Shown here: in pieces, positions 1 to 4,876 of the stretch
Layout: each line of letters starts with the position of its first letter
How positions within the stretch are numbered: position 1 is the stretch's first letter
Source of the DNA: Candidatus Margulisiibacteriota bacterium
GTDB lineage: Bacteria > Margulisbacteria > WOR-1 > O2-12-FULL-45-9
Direction: 5' to 3'
NCBI GenBank assembly: GCA_030018645.1
Contig: JASEHX010000056.1
Coordinates: 1-8,335 of the forward strand
DNA: 8,335 nucleotides
Translations under genes and position numbers: made by a program
The notes under the pieces: model-generated
What the model saw: the letters and a program-made list of their open reading frames with translations, nothing else
What the model was told of the DNA's origin: nothing
Database searches by the model: none

Positions 1-556
1 CATTTTCCATGTCATTATCGGCGCAAGCGATAAGGCCTTTAGCCCTTTTTACACCGGCAATTTCCAGGTTGCCGTTAGCAGTTGGATCGCCGACAATGTA
101 GGGAACGCCTTTTGATTCCAGCTCATCGGCGGTGCTGATTTTTACATCTACCACCGCACAAGGAATTTTTGCCGCCACCAGATCTCCCAGCACCTGGTGC
201 CCCACCCGGCCAAACCCGCTGATAATGTAATGATCTTTAATGCTGTGCAAACGTTTCTCCATCCTTTTTTTCCTCCTGTACCCAAAGATATGTCCTTCAA
301 CGATCATTTCCCCAAATTGGCCCACCGAATAAAGGGCCGTGCCCACCCCAGTAATGATAAGCAGCATGGTAAAAATTCTGCCCGGATCAGACAAGGCATG
401 GACTTCTTCAAAGCCAATGGTAAATAAGGTAATGACCAGCATGTAGCCGGCATCCAGCAAACTCCAGCGCTCATAGCCGGTATACCACAGCAAACCGGCG
501 CCGACCACGAGCAACAATATTATGCCCGGTATAATTAATCTTCTTAAAGGGTTCAT
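1..556 (-). CDS. Two-TM potassium channel with RCK (TrkA-N) domain, 3' end outside window
   Basis: Partial gene: the N-terminal 185 codons are visible and the C-terminus lies beyond the left edge. Residues about 7-25 form a first membrane helix; a pore loop carries a filter-like TIGFEEV (46-52); a second helix spans about 61-81. After a basic linker (YRRKKRMEKR, 93-102) a Rossmann-type TrkA-N/RCK domain starts with YIISGFGRVG (GxGxxG at 114-119). This is the Kch/MthK-like layout: an inner-membrane K+ channel gated by a cytoplasmic RCK ring that binds ligand or nucleotide. The filter is unusual, with Glu at residue 50 where K+ channels normally have Gly (GYG/GFG). The ATG at 556-554 overlaps the methyltransferase stop (ATGA, 553-556), implying translational coupling; no separate Shine-Dalgarno is seen. 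A strong internal start lies at codon 99 (see separate entry). Family assignment is firm; ion selectivity is inferred. Confidence 0.9.
   Translation of the reverse strand, partial: MNPLRRLIIPGIILLLVVGAGLLWYTGYERWSLLDAGYMLVITLFTIGFEEVHALSDPGRIFTMLLIITGVGTALYSVGQFGEMIVEGHIFGYRRKKRMEKRLHSIKDHYIISGFGRVGHQVLGDLVAAKIPCAVVDVKISTADELESKGVPYIVGDPTANGNLEIAGVKRAKGLIACADNDMEN
260..277 (-). promoter_or_regulatory. Internal Shine-Dalgarno and ATG for a free RCK subunit
   Basis: On the minus strand AGGAGG (277-272) is followed after 9 nt by an in-frame ATG (262-260), codon 99 of the channel gene, exactly between the second membrane helix and the RCK domain. MthK, the model channel of this family, uses an internal Met (Met107) at the equivalent place to make soluble RCK subunits that complete its gating ring. 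The site is seen directly; its use is inferred. AGG AGG also encodes Arg-Arg in the basic linker, so the match could be chance. Confidence 0.5.
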
Positions 557-1197
557 TTTAATAAATACAGCGTAAAATCCCCGGCGTGATAGTCGTGCCG
601 CAGAATATATCTTGGGCAAATAAACCGGCAGAAACTGATGATTTCTTCCGGCTTAAACAAATAATACTGCTGGGCTGCCGGCTCTTCATAATCTGCCATT
701 GGCAGACGCCCCTCACTCAAGAAATTTACCGCTACTCCATAGTTTACCAGATCGTACATTCTTAGCAACAGGCTTTTTACCCATTCCATATGGCTTAAAG
801 AATCGGCGGTGCGGATATTAAAAATCCCGCAGCAGAAAATATAATCATAGGTTGGCAGATAGCGGTCTTCGATAATATCTTTTACCTCAAATTTACCGTC
901 GCGATATTTTTTTCTAGCGGCTTCGATTAACTTGGGGGAAATGTCTATTCCGAAATACTTTAATCGGTTGCGCTTTAAAAGGCCGTCGGCTTTAAAGAAG
1001 CCGTATAGGTCGCCTAGTCCGCAGCCCACATCAAGGATAGAAACATCCGCCGCTTTTTTGCCGTAAATTAAAATTTCTTTGAGGATCTGGAAGCGCATTT
1101 TCTGGCTTTCGGGGCTGTTCCAATCGAGGGCCTTGTAATTGGCCCCATGTTTTTCCAAAAGTCCTTCAAAATAGTCAATTTGAGCTTGGTTGGGCAT
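553..1197 (-). CDS. Class I SAM-dependent methyltransferase
   Basis: A 214-residue protein with a Rossmann-like methyltransferase fold. Motif I (SAM-binding glycine loop) is ILDVGCGLGD at 54-63; the acidic end of strand beta2 is YFGIDIS at 81-87 (Asp85 likely contacts the SAM ribose); DYIFCCGIFNIR (118-129) matches the motif IV region. The C-terminal HDYHAGDFTLYLLK is typical of a small family annotated only as class I SAM methyltransferase; the substrate cannot be told from the sequence. It leads a minus-strand operon with the K+ channel, whose ATG overlaps its TGA. No Shine-Dalgarno precedes the ATG at 1197, but a TGT-TATAAT extended -10 ends 5 nt before it, which suggests a leaderless mRNA. 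A complete domain and no other good start upstream support the chosen start. Confidence 0.85.
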   Translation of the reverse strand: MPNQAQIDYFEGLLEKHGANYKALDWNSPESQKMRFQILKEILIYGKKAADVSILDVGCGLGDLYGFFKADGLLKRNRLKYFGIDISPKLIEAARKKYRDGKFEVKDIIEDRYLPTYDYIFCCGIFNIRTADSLSHMEWVKSLLLRMYDLVNYGVAVNFLSEGRLPMADYEEPAAQQYYLFKPEEIISFCRFICPRYILRHDYHAGDFTLYLLK

Positions 1198-1202
1198 GGA
1201 AA

Positions 1203-1211
1203 ATTATAACA
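1203..1211 (-). promoter_or_regulatory. Extended -10 promoter of the methyltransferase-channel operon
   Basis: The minus strand reads TGT-TATAAT, a perfect -10 with the TGn extension, ending 5 nt before the ATG at 1197. The -35 is weak (TTCGCA at an 18-nt spacing). Transcription would begin at or next to the A of the start codon, giving a leaderless message. Confidence 0.6.
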
Positions 1212-1253
1212 AGAAAAAGTGAAATTTGCGAATAAATCCTGCGAAACAATTCC

Positions 1254-1760
1254 ATGGGAGTACCACCAGTACCATCAGCAAGTCAAACGAGATCTGCCTC
1301 AACCAGGGCAAGACGCAGAACCTCTACAGCAGAGACAGAGAGAGGTCCGCATGTTTTTGCTAGATTCAAAAGTGGATCACACTATCTTACAATCGACCAA
1401 AAACATCGATTGATGCTGCCAGCAATTTGGAACAAATGCATCCCCTCCTTATCCACTTTGATAGCCGTTATAACTTACCTAACTTCTATACAAAAAAACC
1501 CTATTATCAAAATACTTTCTGAAGAAGATTGGCAAACAATATTAAGAGAAAAAGATGAAACCACACGAATTAAATTATCCTTACAATCCTGCCTTGTTAC
1601 CGTTGATTCCAATGGACGGATCCAATTGCCACTTCATCTATACGAGCATCTAGCATTAGGTGAAGATCGTCAAGTGATGGTATCTTTTGAGCCTACCACC
1701 AGAACTATTGTAGTGGTGCCAAAAGCAGCACATCCTCCTACTTCAGCGATGATTATATAG
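1254..1760 (+). CDS. Divergent MraZ-like protein (two AbrB/SpoVT folds), probably frameshifted at its start
   Basis: The recognisable part (residues 35-158 of the 168-residue frame) has two swapped-hairpin AbrB/SpoVT-like units: FARFKSGSHYLTIDQKHRLMLPA and VTVDSNGRIQLPLHLYEHL, each with the Dx(K/G)xRhxLP pattern of MraZ, a nucleoid-associated transcriptional regulator usually found at the head of the division/cell-wall cluster. Here it stands alone. The first ~33 residues of the frame are S/T/R/P-rich low complexity and not MraZ-like. In the next frame an ATG at 1351 follows AGAGG by 5 nt and would open with MF; one extra T in the T5 run (1354-1358) would give MFFARFKSG..., a normal MraZ start and a near-normal length (about 136 residues). 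So either the gene is frameshifted (mutation or base error) or the extension is real. Codon use (AGA, GGA, CCA, ATA) looks unlike the neighbouring core genes, suggesting acquisition. Its stop is 1 bp from the asd relic. Confidence 0.55.
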   Translation: MGVPPVPSASQTRSASTRARRRTSTAETERGPHVFARFKSGSHYLTIDQKHRLMLPAIWNKCIPSLSTLIAVITYLTSIQKNPIIKILSEEDWQTILREKDETTRIKLSLQSCLVTVDSNGRIQLPLHLYEHLALGEDRQVMVSFEPTTRTIVVVPKAAHPPTSAMII

Positions 1761-1761
1761 T

Positions 1762-1842
1762 TTACAGTAAAGCATGATGAATCATTGCTTTCGCAATTAG
1801 AACAGCATTAAGGGCCGCACCGCGGCGCAGGTTGTCGGATAC
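1762..1842 (-). pseudogene. Relic of an asd 3' end (last 27 codons including the stop)
   Basis: Read on the minus strand, 1842-1762 encodes VSDNLRRGAALNAVLIAKAMIHHALL and a TAA. The first 16 residues are identical to residues 316-331 of the intact asd at 2599-3621; the tail differs (KAMIHHALL against ERMIKDGLI). At the DNA level 1792-1839 matches 2629-2676 at 42 of 48 bases, including 23 perfect bases (1817-1839), and all six differences are synonymous. Homology stops upstream of the Val codon, where the frame runs into TGA. The synonymous pattern shows that this piece evolved as part of a working asd gene and is not simply a decayed local copy. It was probably the native end of asd before the HEPN-MNT segment arrived, or an imported end. 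Confidence 0.8.
1792..1839 (+). repeat. asd: Left copy of the asd-end direct repeat flanking the HEPN-MNT cassette
   Basis: 48-bp segment repeated at 2629-2676 with a constant offset of 837 bp and 42/48 identity; bases 1817-1839 are identical to 2654-2676. Together the copies bracket the HEPN-MNT pair, in the position att-like repeats take when an element inserts at the 3' end of a gene. Confidence 0.75.
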
Positions 1843-1860
1843 GGGCTTTCAGTTGCTGTT

Positions 1861-1883
1861 AATACTACTTTTATGTTAGTATT
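1861..1883 (+). promoter_or_regulatory. Inverted repeat over the HEPN-MNT promoter (candidate operator)
   Basis: A perfect 7-bp inverted repeat, AATACTA (1861-1867) and TAGTATT (1877-1883), separated by 9 nt, ends 8 nt before the HEPN start codon. Its right arm contains the best promoter candidate, an extended -10 TGT-TAGTAT at 1874-1882. Toxin-antitoxin operons are commonly autoregulated through such palindromes, but no DNA-binding domain is apparent in either protein, so operator function is inference; a small mRNA hairpin is the alternative. Confidence 0.45.
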
Positions 1884-1891
1884 TATGCGAT

Positions 1892-2284
1892 ATGAATGAA
1901 GATCTGCAATATTGGCTGGATATAGCGGAATATGATTTGGGCACGGCAAAAGCTATGCTTGATTCCGGACGCTACCTTTATGTGCTCTTTATGTGCCAAC
2001 AAGCCATTGAAAAATTATTAAAGGCCCACGTTACTTACGTCACTTCCCAATTCCCTCCCCGCTTGCATAATCTGCTTCGTTTAGCTGAATTGGCTCAGCT
2101 TGATTTAAATGACAATACAAAAAGTTTTCTTGAGAAACTAAGTTATTATTACCTTGAATGCCGCTATCCGGAAGATCGGAAATCAATGGTGAAAGAAGCA
2201 ACAAAACAGGTAACTGAAAAGTATTATCAACATACTGTGGAGGTTTATCAATGGTTGAAAGAGAAGTTAATCTTAAAGACTTAA
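1892..2284 (+). CDS. HEPN-domain protein (partner of the MNT nucleotidyltransferase)
   Basis: A 130-residue, mainly alpha-helical protein of the HEPN (HI0074-like) family. It begins with YWLDIAEYDLGTAKAMLDSGRY, followed by the family's CQQAIEKLLKAH (35-46), LHNLLRL (58-64) and YYYLECRYPED (85-95). HEPN proteins paired with MNT nucleotidyltransferases act in toxin-antitoxin or defence modules; the catalytic ones are RNases using an Rx4-6H motif. I do not see that motif near the C-terminus here, so this may be a non-RNase HEPN or use other residues. The downstream MNT gene overlaps it by 34 bp, so they form one operon. There is no Shine-Dalgarno before the ATG; a TGn-extended -10 lies 9 nt upstream within an inverted repeat. 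The operon lies between two asd 3' ends and seems more AT-rich than its surroundings, consistent with mobility. Confidence 0.85.
   Translation: MNEDLQYWLDIAEYDLGTAKAMLDSGRYLYVLFMCQQAIEKLLKAHVTYVTSQFPPRLHNLLRLAELAQLDLNDNTKSFLEKLSYYYLECRYPEDRKSMVKEATKQVTEKYYQHTVEVYQWLKEKLILKT
2238..2243 (+). promoter_or_regulatory. Shine-Dalgarno of the MNT gene
   Basis: TGGAGG lies inside the HEPN coding sequence, 7 nt before the MNT ATG at 2251. It supports this start and separate initiation despite the 34-bp overlap. Confidence 0.65.
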
Positions 2285-2595
2285 CCGTAAAAGCCGTTAA
2301 TTATTTAAGCCAATATTATTCCATTGAAGAGATTATTCTCTTTGGCTCATACGTCGGAGCGGAAAATGACCAATGGAGCGATATCGATTTGGCGGTTGTT
2401 TCTCCAGATTTTCATGGGAAAACCTATGAAGAAATCATTCAAATATTTGCTGAACTGGCGGTTAAATATTCATCCCGCTTGGAACTGCGGCCTTACACTC
2501 CTGAAGATATGAAATCCGCACGCCCTACAAATTTCTTAGGTTATATCCTGAAAAATGGCAAAGTAATTTACAAAAACAATCAAATCCTAATCTAG
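2251..2595 (+). CDS. MNT-type minimal nucleotidyltransferase (antitoxin-like)
   Basis: A 114-residue protein of the DNA polymerase beta-like minimal nucleotidyltransferase family. The catalytic signature GSx10DxD is complete: Gly32-Ser33, then Asp44 and Asp46 in SDIDLAVV; a third acidic residue is probably Glu78 in RLELRPYTPEDM. In characterised MNT-HEPN pairs the MNT protein neutralises the HEPN toxin, in some systems by adding AMP to a tyrosine on it. Here the HEPN gene precedes the MNT gene. A good Shine-Dalgarno (2238-2243) fixes the start inside the HEPN gene. The stop is only 3 bp from the stop of the convergent asd, with no terminator visible between them, so transcripts probably run into each other. 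The function is inferred from family and pairing. Confidence 0.85.
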   Translation: MVEREVNLKDLTVKAVNYLSQYYSIEEIILFGSYVGAENDQWSDIDLAVVSPDFHGKTYEEIIQIFAELAVKYSSRLELRPYTPEDMKSARPTNFLGYILKNGKVIYKNNQILI

Positions 2596-2598
2596 CAA

Positions 2599-3621
2599 TT
2601 AGATCAACCCGTCCTTAATCATCCGCTCCGCAATTAATACCGCATTCAGCGCGGCACCGCGGCGCAGGTTGTCGGAAACAATCCACATTTCAATCCCGTT
2701 TTCCTGCGAAATGTCTTCGCGAATGCGGCCGACTAAAGTTTCGTTCCGGCCGGCACAGTCAATGGGCGTAGGATATTCGCCTTTTGACGGGTCATCAACT
2801 ACTTTTACCGTGGGAAAAGCCGCAAGCAGTTTGCGCACTTCGGCAATTGATATTTTCTTTTTGGTTTTAATGTTAACCGATTCTGAATGGCCAATCGCTA
2901 CTGGCACCCGCACGCAAGTAGCCGTAACTTTGATATTGGTATCTTCGAAGATTTTTTGGGTCTCATTAACCATCTTCATTTCTTCTTTGGTATAACCATT
3001 ATCTACAAACGAATCGATTTGCGGAATAACATTAAAGGCAATCCTTTTGGGAAGATATTTAACCTCTACTTGGGCCTTTGGATTATCTAATAACGCTTTC
3101 GTCTGCCCATACATTTCCGCCACCGCTTCTTTCCCCCACCCCGAAGTCGACTGGTAAGTAGAAACTACAATCCTTTCAATCCCCACCGCATCATAAATGG
3201 GTTTGAGCGCCATCAACATCTGGGCGGTAGAACAATTGGGATTAGCAATGATCCCTCTATGCCTTTTGATGGCTTGCGGGTTGACTTCCGGAACAACCAA
3301 AGGAACATCAGGATCCATGCGAAATTGTGAAGTGTTGTCAATCACCACACAGCCGTGCTTGACCGCTTCCGGCGCCAGGACGGCCGAAATTTTGGCGCCG
3401 GCGGAAAATAAGCCAATTTCCATGCCTTTAAAAGAATCCGGCGTTGCAACTTCAACCGTATATTCTTTTCCTTGGAAATTTACGCTTTGTCCGGCAGTGC
3501 GCTCGGAGGCCAAAGGCAAGAAGCGATTGACGGGAAAGTTCTGCTCTTCCAGCACTTTTATCATCTCTTTGCCCACCATCCCGGTAGCGCCTAGGACGCA
3601 AACATTATATTTTTTTAGCAT
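2599..3621 (-). CDS. asd: Aspartate-semialdehyde dehydrogenase
   Basis: A cytoplasmic NADP-dependent enzyme that reduces aspartyl phosphate to aspartate semialdehyde, the branch point to lysine/diaminopimelate, threonine and methionine. The 340-residue length is normal for the family. The N-terminal cofactor loop is GATGMVG (11-17); the catalytic Cys130 lies in NPNCST; STYQSTSG (154-161) holds the active-site Gln; RVPVAIGHSE (238-247) supplies the catalytic His245; VSDNLRRGAALNAV is the conserved C-terminal helix. The start at 3621 follows AAGGAG (3635-3630) by 8 nt. Its 3' end nearly touches the MNT gene, and a second diverged asd end lies 837 bp away, so its last residues may have been replaced during insertion of the HEPN-MNT segment. 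Its leader is almost wholly a palindromic repeat. Confidence 0.97.
   Translation of the reverse strand: MLKKYNVCVLGATGMVGKEMIKVLEEQNFPVNRFLPLASERTAGQSVNFQGKEYTVEVATPDSFKGMEIGLFSAGAKISAVLAPEAVKHGCVVIDNTSQFRMDPDVPLVVPEVNPQAIKRHRGIIANPNCSTAQMLMALKPIYDAVGIERIVVSTYQSTSGWGKEAVAEMYGQTKALLDNPKAQVEVKYLPKRIAFNVIPQIDSFVDNGYTKEEMKMVNETQKIFEDTNIKVTATCVRVPVAIGHSESVNIKTKKKISIAEVRKLLAAFPTVKVVDDPSKGEYPTPIDCAGRNETLVGRIREDISQENGIEMWIVSDNLRRGAALNAVLIAERMIKDGLI
2629..2676 (+). repeat. asd: Right copy of the asd-end direct repeat
   Basis: Lies inside intact asd and matches 1792-1839 at 42 of 48 positions, all six differences being synonymous in asd. With the left copy it defines an 837-bp repeat-to-repeat unit holding the HEPN-MNT operon. 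Confidence 0.75.
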
Positions 3622-3637
3622 AAGTTTTTCTCCTTAT

Positions 3638-3718
3638 CCCTCACCCGCTAATGCTGAAAATTCCCCCCTCTCCCACTGGGAGAGGGGGGCAAGTGCTTCA
3701 CTGTACTAGGGGTGAGGG
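3638..3718. repeat. Palindromic dispersed repeat, copy 1 (complete)
   Basis: Nested palindrome. The inner part is a 13-bp perfect inverted repeat around one base (3663-3675 and 3677-3689), core CCCTCTCCCA-C-TGGGAGAGGG extended by runs of C and G. The outer arms are CCCTCACCC (3638-3646) and GGGTGAGGG (3710-3718). A second copy begins at 8296. It lies between divergent asd and gmhA, within the predicted asd leader. Similar CCCTCACCC/CCTCTCCC palindromes recur in many bacterial genomes as REP- or MITE-like sequences (from memory). No protein is encoded. Confidence 0.85.
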
Positions 3719-3723
3719 TTTTA

Positions 3724-3732
3724 ATTATATCA
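3724..3732 (-). promoter_or_regulatory. asd: Extended -10 promoter of asd
   Basis: The minus strand reads TGA-TATAAT, a perfect -10 with TGn extension; the -35 (TTAAAG at 17 nt) is poor. Transcription would start near 3717, so the ~96-nt leader consists almost entirely of the palindromic repeat, followed by the Shine-Dalgarno at 3635-3630. The -35 region overlaps the gmhA -10. Confidence 0.55.
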
Positions 3733-3739
3733 TATGCTA

Positions 3740-3748
3740 TGTTATACT
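3740..3748 (+). promoter_or_regulatory. gmhA: Extended -10 promoter of gmhA-gmhB
   Basis: TGT-TATACT ends 7 nt before the gmhA ATG; there is no Shine-Dalgarno, suggesting a leaderless mRNA. The -35 region (about 3720-3725) coincides with the asd -10 on the other strand, so the two divergent promoters occupy the same DNA. Confidence 0.55.
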
Positions 3749-3755
3749 TTAAATA

Positions 3756-4328
3756 ATGCAAAAAATCATAAAAAAACAGCTACAAGACAGTATTGATTTA
3801 AAAATCCAGGTGATTGAGACCCTGATTCCCCAGATTGAAAAGGCAGCCAATTTGCTGGTCGAAGCCCTGGAAAAAGGCAGCAAAGTTCTTTTCCTCGGCA
3901 ACGGCGGATCAGCCGCGGATGCCCAGCATTTAGCAGCGGAACTAATCAGCCGCTTTATAAAAGAAAGAAAAGCTATTCCCGCCATTGCGCTTACAACCGA
4001 CACATCAATTATCACCGCTATTGGCAACGATTATGGCTTTGACAAAATCTTTGCCCGCCAAATTGAAGGACTGGCCCAAGCCGGCGACGTTGCCTTTGGT
4101 ATTTCCACTTCCGGCAATTCAAAAAATGTGATTGCCGGGTTGGAAAAGGCCAAAGAAAAGGGCTGTAAAACCGTTGGACTGCTCGGCTGTGACGGGGGAA
4201 AGATGGCGGGAATGGTTGATCTGGCAATTTCTCTGCCGAGCAAAGACACTCCCCGTATTCAGGAGAGCCATATTACTATTGGCCACATCCTTTGCGGGCT
4301 AATTGAGGAAAGGCTCTTTCCCGCATGA
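3756..4328 (+). CDS. gmhA: Sedoheptulose-7-phosphate (phosphoheptose) isomerase
   Basis: Cytoplasmic SIS-domain enzyme converting sedoheptulose 7-phosphate to D-glycero-D-manno-heptose 7-phosphate, the first step toward ADP-heptose for the LPS core or other heptosylated surface glycans. The 190-residue length is as expected. Seen: FLGNGGSAADAQHLAAEL (47-64) with zinc ligands His58 and Glu62; TTDTS (80-84); the phosphate-binding STSGNS (117-122); and RIQESHITIGH with Gln169 and His177, which reproduce the zinc-ligand spacing of E. coli GmhA. The ATG at 3756 is preceded by an extended -10 and no Shine-Dalgarno. The stop overlaps the gmhB start (ATGA), so the two sequential enzymes are co-translated. 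The kinase/adenylyltransferase (HldE or HddA/HddC) is not in the window. Confidence 0.95.
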   Translation: MQKIIKKQLQDSIDLKIQVIETLIPQIEKAANLLVEALEKGSKVLFLGNGGSAADAQHLAAELISRFIKERKAIPAIALTTDTSIITAIGNDYGFDKIFARQIEGLAQAGDVAFGISTSGNSKNVIAGLEKAKEKGCKTVGLLGCDGGKMAGMVDLAISLPSKDTPRIQESHITIGHILCGLIEERLFPA

Positions 4329-4876
4329 ACAAAGCTGTCTTTATGGACCGCGACGGGACCATCATTGAAGATGTCGGTTATCTCAACCATCCTTCCAACA
4401 TCCAATTTATCCCTGGCTCGATTGAAGCTATCAAGAAATTGAACGCCGCCGGCTATAAAGTCATTATCATTACCAACCAGGCCGGGGTTGCCAGGGGACT
4501 GGTTTCCGAAGATATGCTGCAAACCATTGATAAAGCCCTGCACAAATGGATCCTGGCCAGCCATGCCCACCTTGACGGCATTTATTACTGCCCCCACCAC
4601 CCCGAACACGGCCATTACCCTTACCGCCAGGCTTGCGAATGCCGCAAACCCCACCCCGGGTTAATTAAACGGGCCCAAAGGGATTTTGATATCGACCTTT
4701 CCCAATCCTATATGATCGGGGACAAGGCAACTGATATCGAAGCCGGCCGTAGGGCGGGCGTAAAAACTACTATGGTATTAAGCGGTCGCGGCTCGGAAGA
4801 AAAGAACCACCTAAAGCATCCGCCCAACCAATTTGCGGAAAACCTACTCGAAGCGGTCAATTTGATCATACAGTAA
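4325..4876 (+). CDS. gmhB: D-glycero-D-manno-heptose 1,7-bisphosphate 7-phosphatase
   Basis: HAD-superfamily phosphatase that removes the C7 phosphate of the heptose bisphosphate, the step after the kinase in the ADP-heptose pathway. The 183-residue length is typical. The nucleophile and acid/base are Asp8 and Asp10 in FMDRDGT; IITNQAG (48-54) is HAD motif II; the structural zinc loop has Cys89-x-His91 and Cys104-x-Cys106; Lys108 in CRKPHPG and MIGDKATD (130-137) complete the site. It follows gmhA with an ATGA overlap. Its last 33 bp overlap the end of the convergent thiD2-like gene. HisB-N phosphatases are close relatives, but the gmhA neighbour settles the role. Confidence 0.93.
   Translation: MNKAVFMDRDGTIIEDVGYLNHPSNIQFIPGSIEAIKKLNAAGYKVIIITNQAGVARGLVSEDMLQTIDKALHKWILASHAHLDGIYYCPHHPEHGHYPYRQACECRKPHPGLIKRAQRDFDIDLSQSYMIGDKATDIEAGRRAGVKTTMVLSGRGSEEKNHLKHPPNQFAENLLEAVNLIIQ

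Noticed and set aside
1219..1413. 64-aa frame starting with GTG ahead of the MraZ-like gene
   Set aside because: No family resemblance in its body; only its internal ATG at 1351 is useful, as the probable original MraZ-like start.
3197..3709. 170-aa open frame opposite asd running into the palindromic repeat
   Set aside because: It is the antisense of a clearly real asd gene, and its tail (SPLSHWERG) is merely the repeat translated.
3638..3718. CRISPR repeat or ordinary terminator at the palindromic repeat
   Set aside because: There is only one copy here with no spacer array, no useful T-run on the plus strand and only a short one on the minus strand; the second copy is nearly 5 kb away.
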